Assembly (NCBI GenBank): GCA_963818685.1
Contig: CAWFTJ010000002.1
Span: 186,001-250,000, forward strand
Direction of reading: 5' to 3'
Source of the DNA: CAJCJE01 sp963818685
Lineage (GTDB): Bacteria > Actinomycetota > Actinomycetes > Mycobacteriales > Pseudonocardiaceae
DNA: 64,000 bases
A model generated the notes under the pieces. That model did no database searches. It was not told where the DNA came from and worked only from the letters and a program-made list of their open reading frames with translations. A program made the position numbers and the translations under genes. Positions 24,808 through 33,231 of this stretch are shown here, piece by piece (the stretch's first letter is position 1; each line of letters opens with the position of its first letter).

Positions 24808-26145
24808 GTGGCAGCGATACCCCAGACACCGCGTAACCCGCTGGAGTCCTTGGCCCGGCGCGACTTCCTCATCAGCAGCTGGCCGTGGCGCTCGCTCGGC
24901 TATCTGTTGTGGACAGTGCCGATCATGTCGATCGTGGCGATCCCGCTGTGCTTCCTCGCGCTGCCGTGGTTCGCCGCGATCGCCCTCCAGCACAGCGATT
25001 ACCACCGGCCGTCGGCGTCGACCCTGCTGCTCCTGGTGTTCATCGGGGCGGCACTGCTCGCGGCGGGCGGCCCGTTGCTCGCGATACCACTGGCCAAGCT
25101 GGAACGCTCCCGGTTGAAGTTCGTCGATCGCAGGCCGATCAGCGATCCGCACCAGCAGCTGTCCGCGCCGGGGATCTGGGAGTGGCTGCGCGTCCGGTAC
25201 AGCGAGGCCGCCACCTGGCGCGAGGTCGGCTATGCGATCCTGCTGGTCACCCTCGCCCCGCTGCTCTACCTCGCGGTCGCCGCGCTCGCCCTGCTCGACT
25301 TCGTGTTCCTGGTCGCCCCACTGTTGATCTACAACCGGGGCGACGGCGAGATCGCGCTGGGCGTCGACACCGTGCACACGGTCGCGCAGAGCATCGGGTA
25401 CTTCGTGGCCGGCCTCGTCCTGCTGCCCGTGCTGCCGTATCTGCTGGGCCTGCTCGCCGGCGCGCACGCCGCCGTGGCAAGGGCCCTGCTGCACGGCACC
25501 GACGACGAGCGGCTGCGTGCCGAACTCGGCGCCGTGTCCCAGTCGCGGGCCCGGCTCGTCGACGCGTTCGAGGTGGAGCGGCGCCGGATCGAACGCGACC
25601 TGCACGACGGGGCGCAACAGCGGCTGATCGCCCTCACCCTCAAGCTCGGCATCGCCAAGCTGGACATTCCAGAGGACTCGCCGGCACGCGAACCGGTCGC
25701 CGAAGCCCATGAGCAGGCCAAACAGCTCATGGCCGAACTGCGTGAACTCGTCCACGGTCTGCATCCCCGGGTGCTCACCGACCGCGGCCTGCCCGCCGCC
25801 CTCGGCGAACTGGCCGACAACGCGAGCATCCCGGTCGCCGTGCACACCGAGGTCGGCGGCAGGTTGCCCAGCCATGTCGAGGCCACCGCGTACTTCGTGG
25901 TCGCCGAGGCGCTGACCAACATCGCCAAGCACAGCGGCGCCACCGGCGCGACCGTCTCGGTTCGCCAGCAGCGCGGCACGCTCCTGGTCGAGATCGCCGA
26001 CAACGGCGTCGGCGGCGCCGATCCGGCCCGAGGTAGCGGCCTGACCGGGCTCGCCGATCGGGTCGCCGTTGTCAACGGCAGAATGCTGATGTCCTCCCCG
26101 ATCGGCGGGCCGACCATGGTGTGCGTGGAGCTGCCTTGTCAGTAG
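24808..26145 (+). CDS. Sensor histidine kinase (NarX/DesK-like, HisKA_3)
   Basis: A 445-aa membrane kinase. Four to five membrane segments lie within residues 30-225 in two hairpins. The dimerisation/phosphoacceptor helix carries H266 in ERDLHDGAQQRL. The N box is EALTNIAKHS and the G box is DNGVGGADPARGSGL. The phospho-His lies in the H-D-G-A-Q-Q context typical of actinobacterial kinases paired with LuxR-type regulators. GTG start behind GGTGAG. The following gene is its regulator and overlaps the stop. Confidence 0.92.
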   Translation: MAAIPQTPRNPLESLARRDFLISSWPWRSLGYLLWTVPIMSIVAIPLCFLALPWFAAIALQHSDYHRPSASTLLLLVFIGAALLAAGGPLLAIPLAKLERSRLKFVDRRPISDPHQQLSAPGIWEWLRVRYSEAATWREVGYAILLVTLAPLLYLAVAALALLDFVFLVAPLLIYNRGDGEIALGVDTVHTVAQSIGYFVAGLVLLPVLPYLLGLLAGAHAAVARALLHGTDDERLRAELGAVSQSRARLVDAFEVERRRIERDLHDGAQQRLIALTLKLGIAKLDIPEDSPAREPVAEAHEQAKQLMAELRELVHGLHPRVLTDRGLPAALGELADNASIPVAVHTEVGGRLPSHVEATAYFVVAEALTNIAKHSGATGATVSVRQQRGTLLVEIADNGVGGADPARGSGLTGLADRVAVVNGRMLMSSPIGGPTMVCVELPCQ

Positions 26146-26813
26146 AGCTGTCCGAGCAGGTGCGCGTTGTCCTCGCCGAGGACGGGGTGCTGCTCCGCGA
26201 GGGCCTCGCCGGCCTGCTCGCCCGGTTCGGCTTCCGCGTGGTCGCGACGGTCGGGGACGGGGAGGCGCTGCTCGACGCGGTCGCCGAACACCGGCCCGAC
26301 CTGGTGCTCACCGACATCCGTATGCCGCCCGGGTTCACCGACGAGGGCCTGCGCGCCGCCGTCACGCTGCGCAAACAGTTCCCTGGCCTCGCCGTTGTGG
26401 CGTTCAGCCAGTACGTCGAGCGCAGCTACGCGGCCGAGTTGCTCGACTCCGGCGGCGGCCAGCGCGTCGGTTACCTGCTCAAGGACCGCGTTGTGGACGT
26501 CGAGGAGTTCGTCGCAACGCTGCGCACGGTCGTCGACGGCGGCACTGTTGTCGATCCGCAGGTGGTGCGCCAGTTGCTCAACCGGCACCGCGACCCGCTG
26601 AGCACACTGTCCACCCGGGAACGTGAGGTGCTCGAACTCATCGCGGAGGGCCACTCCAACGCCGCGATCGCGGCCCGCCTCGTGGTGACCGAGGCCGCGA
26701 TCGGCAAGCACATCGGCAACATCTTCACCAAACTCGACCTGCCGCACACCCAGGACACCAATCGCAGGGTGCTCGCCGTGCTGGCGTATCTGCGAGCGGG
26801 CGACATCGACTGA
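26136..26813 (+). CDS. LuxR/NarL-family response regulator
   Basis: A 225-aa partner of the preceding kinase. The receiver domain has the phosphoacceptor D60 in LVLTDIRMP and the conserved Lys in YLLKDRV. The C-terminal LuxR HTH is STREREVLELIAEGHSNAAI onward. The TTG at 26136 is preferred because GGAG lies 5 bases upstream; a GTG at 26121 would add five residues. Either start overlaps the kinase stop, so synthesis is coupled. Targets are unknown. Confidence 0.92.
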   Translation: MSVELSEQVRVVLAEDGVLLREGLAGLLARFGFRVVATVGDGEALLDAVAEHRPDLVLTDIRMPPGFTDEGLRAAVTLRKQFPGLAVVAFSQYVERSYAAELLDSGGGQRVGYLLKDRVVDVEEFVATLRTVVDGGTVVDPQVVRQLLNRHRDPLSTLSTREREVLELIAEGHSNAAIAARLVVTEAAIGKHIGNIFTKLDLPHTQDTNRRVLAVLAYLRAGDID

Positions 26814-26845
26814 TTTTGTCGGTGCCATCGGGTTCACTTGTCGCC

Positions 26846-27337
26846 ATGGTTGACGTGCGACTGCGGACGTGGAGCGACGAGGCGTTCGACGTGCTGCGTC
26901 GGGCGAACACGCCGGAGATGACGGCTTACCTCGGCGGGCCCGAGTCCGAGGAGAAGCTGGCCGACCGGCAACGGCGCTACCTCGCGCTGGACGAGCCGGG
27001 TGCCGGCCAGATGTTCCTGATCATCGCCGACGGCGAACCTGCCGGCGTGGTCGGCTACTGGGAACACGAGTGGGCAGGAAAGACCGGTTACGAGGCGGGC
27101 TGGAGCGTGCTGCCGGAGTTCCAGGGTCGGGGTATCGCGGTCGCCGCGCTGCGGTTGGTCATCGCCGACGCTCGGCGGGTCGGGAAGCACGCAACGCTGC
27201 ACGCCTTTCCGAGTATCCACAATGGAGCATCGAACGCGGTGTGCCGCAAGGCCGGCATGATCCTGGCCGGCGAGTGCGACTTCGAGTACCCGAAGGGCAA
27301 CCCGATTCGCGGCAACGACTGGTACCTGGAGTTATGA
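26846..27337 (+). CDS. GNAT family N-acetyltransferase
   Basis: A 163-aa single-domain protein of the RimJ/RimL-like type. VGYWEHEWAGKTGYEAGWSVLPEFQGRGIA contains the Q-G-R-G-I-A acetyl-CoA loop, and NAVCRKAGM follows. The ATG at 26846 is preferred over a GTG at 26816 because alignment with the family starts here. It has almost no leader. It is convergent with the ABC exporter genes, with 10 bases between stops. Confidence 0.85.
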   Translation: MVDVRLRTWSDEAFDVLRRANTPEMTAYLGGPESEEKLADRQRRYLALDEPGAGQMFLIIADGEPAGVVGYWEHEWAGKTGYEAGWSVLPEFQGRGIAVAALRLVIADARRVGKHATLHAFPSIHNGASNAVCRKAGMILAGECDFEYPKGNPIRGNDWYLEL

Positions 27338-27347
27338 ATCCGACCTC

Positions 27348-29129
27348 CTAGGAAGCGGCCTGCGCAGGCGTGCCGTGCCAGGATCGCCAGAGCGCGGCGT
27401 AGGCCCCGTCCGCGTCCAACAGTTCGTGGTGGCTGCCCAACTCGGTGAGCCTGCCCTCGTCGATCACCGCGACCCGGTCCGCGTCGTGCGCGGTGTGCAG
27501 CCGGTGCGCGATCGCGATCACCGTTCGTCCGGCGAGCACCGCGCCCATGGCGCGTTCGGTGTGTCGGGCCGTGGTCGGGTCGAGCAGCGAGGTCGCCTCG
27601 TCCAGGATCACCGTGTGCGGATCGGCGAGCACGACGCGAGCCAGCGCGAGTTGCTGCGCACGAGCCGGGTCCAGCTCCTCGTCGGTGCGACCGAGCAGGG
27701 TGTCAAGGCCCTCCGGTAGCTCGCGTACCCAGCTCGCGTCCACTGTGTCCAGTGCGGCGAGCATGGCCTCGTCGGATGCGTCCGGCGCGGCCATGGCCAG
27801 GTTGTCCCGCAGGCTGCCCAGGAACACGTGGTGTTCCTGGGTGACCAGGATGATTCGCCGCCGCAGCTCATCCGGGCTCAGCTCGACGACCGGCACGCCG
27901 CCGACGGTGATCCGGCCCGCCTTGGGCGCGTCGATCCCGGCCAGCAGCCTGCCCAGCGTCGACTTGCCCGCGCCGGACGGGCCGACAACGGCCAGCCGTT
28001 CGCCGGGCCGCACGGCCAGGTCCACGTCGTGCAGCACGTCGTGTTCGCCGTGATAGGCGTAGCGGAGGCCGCGCACCTCGATCCGGTCGTCGGCCGGCAC
28101 CTCCTCGCTCGGCGGCGCGGGTGGCGGCAGCTGTGCGAGTCCGGTGACCCTGGCGAACGACGCGGTGCCGCGCTGTAGGTACTCGGTCCACATCAGCACC
28201 TGGTCGACCGGATCGACCAACTGCCACATGTACAGGCTCGCCGAGGCGACCGCGCCGAGCGTGAGCAGGCCGTGCAGGTAGCCGACGCCGCCGACGACCA
28301 GGATCACCGCGATCGGCAGCATGTGGCCGAAGTCGATGGTCGGGAACCACCTGCTGCGCAGCCACAGCGTGCGCATCCGGGTGGCGAAGCCCGCTTCCAT
28401 CGCCCGTTGGCCAGCCTCGATCCTTCGCCGGTGCAGCCGGAACGCGTCCACCGTGCGTCCGCCCTCCGCGGTCGCGGCCAGGGTTTCGGACAGGTCCGAA
28501 TTGGCGTCGCCCTCGGCGAGATAGGCGGGCCGCGCCCTGCGCAGGTACCACCGGGTGCTCGCGGCGAACAGCGGCAGCGCCACGAACGCGCACAGGCCAA
28601 GCAGCGGGCTGACCACGAATGTGGCCGCGAAGATGAACGTCGCCTGCAACACCGCCGAGATGACCGTCGGGCCAGCTTCGCGCAGCATGGTGCCGATCAC
28701 GGTCACGTCGGCGGAACTGCGCGTCATCAGGTCGCCGGTGCCGGCCCGCTCCACAACGGATGTCGGCAGGGCGAGCGCGCGGTCGATGAAGTCGATCCGC
28801 AATCGGGACAGTGTCCGCTCGCCGAACCGGAAGCCCGCGTAGCGGGCGTGCCGGGCGAGCAGCAGTTGCACGATCGCGAAACCGACGATCAGCATCGCCA
28901 TCATGTCTATTGTGGACAGATTGGCGCCTGGGCGGACGGCGTTCACGATCTCGCCGAGCAGCCACGGCCCGGCCAGGCCGGCCGCCGCGGCAAGGCCGTT
29001 CAGCACGACGATCACCGCGACCGCTTTACGATCCGCCCGGATCAGCTCGGCCACGATCCTGCGCACCGTCCGCCCGTCCGCGACCGGCAGCCGCCACTCG
29101 CCGTCAGGCCGCTGAGTCAGCTGAGTCAT
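27348..29129 (-). CDS. ABC exporter half-transporter with intact Walker A, degenerate signature
   Basis: A 593-aa protein: six-helix membrane domain (about 1-320), then an ATPase domain. Walker A GPSGAGKST, Q-loop VTQEHHVF, Walker B VILDEATSLL and H-loop AHRL are intact. The ABC signature LSGGQ is replaced by LDPAR (EELDPARAQQLALAR). It pairs with the overlapping upstream gene, whose defects are complementary. The ATG at 29129 overlaps that gene's 3' end by 26 bases. The substrate is unknown; the family covers lipid, peptide and drug export. Confidence 0.92.
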   Translation of the reverse strand: MTQLTQRPDGEWRLPVADGRTVRRIVAELIRADRKAVAVIVVLNGLAAAAGLAGPWLLGEIVNAVRPGANLSTIDMMAMLIVGFAIVQLLLARHARYAGFRFGERTLSRLRIDFIDRALALPTSVVERAGTGDLMTRSSADVTVIGTMLREAGPTVISAVLQATFIFAATFVVSPLLGLCAFVALPLFAASTRWYLRRARPAYLAEGDANSDLSETLAATAEGGRTVDAFRLHRRRIEAGQRAMEAGFATRMRTLWLRSRWFPTIDFGHMLPIAVILVVGGVGYLHGLLTLGAVASASLYMWQLVDPVDQVLMWTEYLQRGTASFARVTGLAQLPPPAPPSEEVPADDRIEVRGLRYAYHGEHDVLHDVDLAVRPGERLAVVGPSGAGKSTLGRLLAGIDAPKAGRITVGGVPVVELSPDELRRRIILVTQEHHVFLGSLRDNLAMAAPDASDEAMLAALDTVDASWVRELPEGLDTLLGRTDEELDPARAQQLALARVVLADPHTVILDEATSLLDPTTARHTERAMGAVLAGRTVIAIAHRLHTAHDADRVAVIDEGRLTELGSHHELLDADGAYAALWRSWHGTPAQAAS

Positions 29130-30846
29130 CCGAGTCCCCCTCGTCGTCCCCCTCGCCGCGGAACACCAGTGCGCGATAGTCCGCCCTGTTCCGCAGCAAC
29201 TCGGTGTGCGTCCCGGTCGCCGCGACCTTCCCGTCCACCAGGAACACGACCTCGTCCGCGCGGTCGAGCAGCAGCGGCGACGTGGCAACCAGCAGCGTGG
29301 TCCTGCCCCTGCGCGCCTCGCCGACCCGCGCTGCGATCAGCGACTCGGTGTGCGCGTCCACCGCCGAGGTCGGTTCGACCAACAGCAGTACCTCCGGATC
29401 GGCCAGCAGCGCGCGAACCAGCCGCAACCGCTGCCGCTGTCCACCGGAGAGGTTCGCCGCGCGTGCCTGGATCCGTGAACCCATCCCGGCCGGCAGCCCC
29501 GCCAGCACGTCCTGTGCCGCGGCCAGCCGAATGGCTTCGGTGATCTCGGCGTCGGAGTGGTCGGCCGAGGTGTGCACCACCTCGCGCAGCGTGCCCGCGA
29601 ACAGGTACGCGTCGTTGTCGGCGACCAGGATCCGCTGCCGCACCTCGTCCAGTGCCACGTCGCGCAGCGGGCGGCCGCCCCAGCTGACCGCCGAGTCGAC
29701 ATATCGACCGAGCCGGTCGACCAGTGCGACCGCGTCGGCCGACCGCGCCGTCACCAGCGCGGTGGTGCGGCCCGCGGCCAGGCGCAGGCCGGAGTCCGGG
29801 TCGAACAGGTCAGCCGGCCCGGCAGGGCCGACTCCTTCACGGTCCACAATGGACGGCGTGAGATTCAGCACCCTGGTCACCCGACGCGCCGCGACCAGGC
29901 CCCTGCTGAGCTGCTCCACCGCCTCGATCAGGAACCCGACCGGCACGATCAGCACCAGCACGTACCCGTACACCGCCACGAGTTGGCCAACGGTGATCTC
30001 ACCAAGCACGGCCTCGCGCGCGGCCAGCCAGGTGACCACGGCCAGGAAGATGCCGGGCAGGCCGACGCTGAGCGCCTCGACCCAGCTCACCACCGCGCCG
30101 ACCCGATAGCCCTTCGCGCGCAGCTCGTCGGACGCCTCCCGGTAGCGCAGCGCGAACAACGGCTTGCCGCCGATCCCGCACAACACCCGCAGCCCGGCCA
30201 CGATGTCACCCGCTCGCGCCGTGAGCGCGCCCTGCTCGGTGCGGTACTCGGTCTGCGTGTCGCGCAACCTGCGCAGCAGCGGCCCGACCGACAGCGCGAT
30301 CACCGGCACGCCGAGCAACACCACCACGGCCAACTGCGCCGACACGCCGGACAGCACGACCGCGACCGCGGCATAGGTGACCAGCGCGGCGAACCCCGGC
30401 CCGACAAACGTTTGCGCGTCGCTGATCGCGCTCACGTCCGACCCGCCGATGCTGACCACCTCACCGGCGGACACCCGGTCGGGGAAGGTCGCGCCCAGCC
30501 GCACCGCCTGCCGGATGACCACCGCGACCGTCCGGTACGCCGCGTCGATCCGGATGAACGTCATCAGCCGGTGCCGCATCAGGCCCAGCGCCGCGGACAC
30601 CAGGCCGACACCGATGATCGCCGAACCCCAGCCGACCAAAGCGGCCATGTCGTGCCGGCGCAGCCCGTCGTCGATCGCGTCGGAGATGAAGTAGGGCGGC
30701 AGGATCAGGCTGAACATCCACGAGACACTGACCACTGCGGCGAATACGGCCCAACGCCGCTGACGGGACACCAGCCACCACAGGTATCTGCGTGGCCCGC
30801 GACTGTCCGGGGTCCCCGGCTGCGCGACCGACAGTGTCCGGACCAT
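29104..30846 (-). CDS. ABC exporter half-transporter with missing Walker A, intact signature
   Basis: A 580-aa protein with six membrane helices followed by an ATPase domain. The Walker A loop is gone (TTALVTARSADAVALVDRL where GxxGxGKST is expected), Walker B is VEPTSAVD (Asp lost) and the H-loop His is Ser (VATSPLL), but the signature LSGGQRQRL is perfect. A heterodimer with the downstream subunit therefore has one competent and one dead ATP site. The ATG at 30846 was chosen because it starts the family-like basic segment; 20 upstream codons are open. First gene of the two-gene operon. Confidence 0.92.
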   Translation of the reverse strand: MVRTLSVAQPGTPDSRGPRRYLWWLVSRQRRWAVFAAVVSVSWMFSLILPPYFISDAIDDGLRRHDMAALVGWGSAIIGVGLVSAALGLMRHRLMTFIRIDAAYRTVAVVIRQAVRLGATFPDRVSAGEVVSIGGSDVSAISDAQTFVGPGFAALVTYAAVAVVLSGVSAQLAVVVLLGVPVIALSVGPLLRRLRDTQTEYRTEQGALTARAGDIVAGLRVLCGIGGKPLFALRYREASDELRAKGYRVGAVVSWVEALSVGLPGIFLAVVTWLAAREAVLGEITVGQLVAVYGYVLVLIVPVGFLIEAVEQLSRGLVAARRVTRVLNLTPSIVDREGVGPAGPADLFDPDSGLRLAAGRTTALVTARSADAVALVDRLGRYVDSAVSWGGRPLRDVALDEVRQRILVADNDAYLFAGTLREVVHTSADHSDAEITEAIRLAAAQDVLAGLPAGMGSRIQARAANLSGGQRQRLRLVRALLADPEVLLLVEPTSAVDAHTESLIAARVGEARRGRTTLLVATSPLLLDRADEVVFLVDGKVAATGTHTELLRNRADYRALVFRGEGDDEGDSDDSADSAA

Positions 30847-30972
30847 GCAGCGACGGTAACCAAGGCGCCACGCCGCATGAAAACGATTTAATTCCCCGCC
30901 AGACACGGATCACTGGGTCGTGCAGATCTCCTCGTCGAGGAAAGGCGTATCGCTCAGGCACGGCATAGAGTC

Positions 30973-31437
30973 GTGATCGTGGACGAGACCAACGAGCGGC
31001 ACACGTTCGAGATCGGCAAGGACGGTCCGAGCACCATCGTGATCGGCTACGACGACACGCCGCCCGCGCTGGACGCGCTCGCCTGGGCGGCCGGCCTGGC
31101 CCGCCGCGACAAGGCGCGCATGGTGATCGTCTACGTCGAGGTGCTGTCCAGCCCCGCGTACTGGGTGGCGGCAGGCGCGGTCGCCGCGAACGAGGCAGCC
31201 GGCGAGATCGTGCGCGAGCTGCATCGCCGGTTCGAGTCGCTGCTCACCCCGCAGGGCCTCGGGTGGGAACTGTTGCACGGCAAGGGAGATCCGGCTGGGG
31301 TGCTGGAGGCCGTCGCCGAGGAGAAGAAGGCGGACTGCATCGTGGTCGGCCGCTCCCGGCATCGCGGTGGCCTGCTCGGCTCGGTCCCGCGCGGCCTGCT
31401 GGCCAAGTCGGCCCGGCCGGTCATTGTCGTACCCTGA
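30973..31437 (+). CDS. Universal stress protein (UspA family)
   Basis: A 154-aa single Usp domain: TIVIGYDDTPPALDALAWA at the start, IVYVEV strand, and C-terminal ADCIVVGRSRHRGGLLGSVPRGLLAKS with the glycine-rich loop seen in ATP-binding Usps. Expected to be cytosolic and dimeric. Start is GTG at 30973, with a second in-frame GTG two codons on. It is divergent from the ABC operon with 126 bases between. The pentapeptide gene follows 5 bases after its stop. Confidence 0.9.
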   Translation: MIVDETNERHTFEIGKDGPSTIVIGYDDTPPALDALAWAAGLARRDKARMVIVYVEVLSSPAYWVAAGAVAANEAAGEIVRELHRRFESLLTPQGLGWELLHGKGDPAGVLEAVAEEKKADCIVVGRSRHRGGLLGSVPRGLLAKSARPVIVVP

Positions 31438-31442
31438 GCCCG

Positions 31443-32057
31443 GTGACCGACGACGAACTCGCTGACGGCCAGACCTACGTCGACGAGGACTTCACCGACC
31501 GCACCTTCACCGACAAGCAGTGGGACCGGATCACGTTCGAGCGGTGCGATTTCAGCGAGGCCGACCTGCATGGCCTTAGCACGAAGAACTGCCGGTTCCT
31601 CGAATGCACGCTCGCCAGGATCGACGCGAGCGAGTCGCGGCACACCGCCTCCGCGTTCCACAACTGCACGTTCGAGCGCGCCAATCTCATCCACAGCGGT
31701 TTCACCGGCTGTAGCCTGCTCGGCAGCATGTTCGTCGACTGCCGGCTGCGCACCTGGACCATCCGCGACTCGGACCTGACGCTGGTCAGTCTCTCCCGTG
31801 CCGACCTCCGCAAGTGCGACCTGTCCGGCCTTCGCCTGCGCGAGGTCAACCTGACCGGTACCGACCTGCGCGAGGTCGACCTGCGCGGCACCGACCTGAC
31901 CGGCGCCCGCCTCGGCGAGGCCAGGCTGGACGACGCCGACCTGCGCGGCGCGCGCATCGACCCCAACGGCCTCGTCCAGGCGAACCTGCGCGGCGCCCGC
32001 GTCGACATCGACACCGCGATCGCCTTCGCCGCCGCGCACGGCCTGGTCATCGGCTGA
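31443..32057 (+). CDS. Pentapeptide-repeat protein
   Basis: A 204-aa protein built of A(D/N)LXX repeats: CDFSEADLHGLS, ANLIHSGFTG, ADLRKCDLSGLRL, TDLREVDLRGTDL and so on, predicted to form a right-handed quadrilateral beta-helix. Family members such as McbG, Qnr and MfpA mimic DNA and protect gyrase from quinolones or microcins. Whether this one does is unknown. GTG start at 31443, directly after the Usp gene. The stop codon lies in the loop of a bidirectional terminator. Confidence 0.88.
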   Translation: MTDDELADGQTYVDEDFTDRTFTDKQWDRITFERCDFSEADLHGLSTKNCRFLECTLARIDASESRHTASAFHNCTFERANLIHSGFTGCSLLGSMFVDCRLRTWTIRDSDLTLVSLSRADLRKCDLSGLRLREVNLTGTDLREVDLRGTDLTGARLGEARLDDADLRGARIDPNGLVQANLRGARVDIDTAIAFAAAHGLVIG

Positions 32058-32074
32058 TCAACCGATGACCAGGC
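32041..32074. terminator. Bidirectional hairpin between convergent genes
   Basis: GCCTGGTCATCGG and CCGATGACCAGGC form a perfect 13-base stem with an 8-base loop (CTGATCAA). The left arm encodes the last residues of the pentapeptide protein and the loop holds its stop. Confidence 0.7.
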
Positions 32075-32083
32075 GCGTTGCGC

Positions 32084-33223
32084 TCAGGCAGGCGGCTCGC
32101 CCGCCTCGACCTCGATCACGTCGCCCGCCTCGATCAGCTCGTTGATCGCGTACGGCAACAGGTAGGCGGTACCGCCGCCGGGCTGCTCGAACCAGGGGAT
32201 CGCATTGCCCATCAACGCCTGCAACGGCCGGCGCACCCGGTACACGTGGTACGGCCGGTGCACCCAGTCCGGTACCAGCGAACGCTGTTCGAACGGCGTG
32301 CCGACCGCGTAGGTCAGATTGCCGTCGCCGACGCCGAACCGGTCGATCTCGGTGCCGGGCGCCAGTTCGAGCAGCCGCAGGCCACGGAAGAGGGTCAGTG
32401 GCGGCTCGCCACGCAGCGGCTGGATCGGCCACTCGCTGCGAGCAGGCCCAGCCCCGTTCATGCCACCCGGATTGCCGTTCACCGCATTGCTGTTCGCGGC
32501 GGGCGCGTCGGTCGGACGGCCCTGGCCAACGTGCGCACCGGCCGGTTCGTCGACCGGGCTCGGTACGGCGTTGTCGCGGGGCGGTGCGGCGGTGGGACCG
32601 GGCAGTCGAGAACCCAACGGAGCTTCGCTGCCGAAACCGCCGTCATTGCCGAAGCCAGCCTCGTTGCCGAAGCCAGCGTCATTGCCGAAACCGGCCTCGT
32701 TCCCGAACGCCGGTTCATTACCGAACTCTGGTTCGTCCGAAAAGTCCCGGTCGTCAGCGAACGCCGAGTCATTATCGAACACCGGTTCGTTGCCGAAACC
32801 TTCGTTGCCGAAACCTGACGGCTCGACCTGCGCGGGTTCCGGTTCGACCGGTGCCGGACGGCCACGGCGGCCCGGAACGCGGTCCTGCCGAGCGTCGAGC
32901 AGCAGCTTGCCGAGCAGGAACGCGGCGGCATCACCGGCGTCGTCGAACAACATCGGCGCGCCGAACTCCTCGTCGAACCAGCCGACCTGCCAACCCTCCT
33001 CGACCTGCTCCAGGTACCAGGTGCCGGGCTCCGGCTCACCGATCCGGTACGCGCTGGCCGGCACGCCAAGATCGGCGAGGCGGGTGTGCAGCGCGTCGAT
33101 GGTCTGCTCGGGCGTCGGCTTGGGCCGGCCGGCGTCCGCGATGGGCTCGGGCGCGGGCGGCGCAGGCATGGGCGGCGCGACAGGCCGATCCGCGTCGGCC
33201 TGTGGGCCGGGCGGCGGGGACAT
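32084..33223 (-). CDS. TNT-domain (NAD glycohydrolase toxin-like) protein
   Basis: A 379-aa protein. The C-terminal 100 residues match the tuberculosis necrotizing toxin (TNT) domain: LELAPGTEIDRFGVGDGNLT, GTPFEQRSL, PYHVYRV and WFEQPGGGTAYLLP, where the Gln of the last motif is part of the family's active site. TNT of M. tuberculosis CpnT destroys NAD+. The N-terminal part (about 30-120) is a small conserved domain (ASAYRIGEPEPGTWYLEQ). In between lies an acidic FGN-repeat linker. No secretion signal. It begins 8 bases after the stop of the YezG-like gene, in another frame and without a clear ribosome site, so translation is probably coupled. Confidence 0.85.
   Translation of the reverse strand: MSPPPGPQADADRPVAPPMPAPPAPEPIADAGRPKPTPEQTIDALHTRLADLGVPASAYRIGEPEPGTWYLEQVEEGWQVGWFDEEFGAPMLFDDAGDAAAFLLGKLLLDARQDRVPGRRGRPAPVEPEPAQVEPSGFGNEGFGNEPVFDNDSAFADDRDFSDEPEFGNEPAFGNEAGFGNDAGFGNEAGFGNDGGFGSEAPLGSRLPGPTAAPPRDNAVPSPVDEPAGAHVGQGRPTDAPAANSNAVNGNPGGMNGAGPARSEWPIQPLRGEPPLTLFRGLRLLELAPGTEIDRFGVGDGNLTYAVGTPFEQRSLVPDWVHRPYHVYRVRRPLQALMGNAIPWFEQPGGGTAYLLPYAINELIEAGDVIEVEAGEPPA
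32629..32818 (-). repeat. 18-bp repeats encoding an FGN(E/D) linker
   Basis: About ten degenerate copies of an 18-base unit (core TTGCCGAAGCCAGC on the plus strand) encode FGNEAGFGNDAGFGNE-type sequence in the linker of the TNT protein. Confidence 0.8.
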
Positions 33224-33231
33224 CGGCGCGG

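Noticed and set aside
29557..30891. Plus-strand open frame of 444 codons
   Set aside because: Shadow of the ABC exporter gene on the minus strand; no start context and low-complexity Arg/Gln/His composition.
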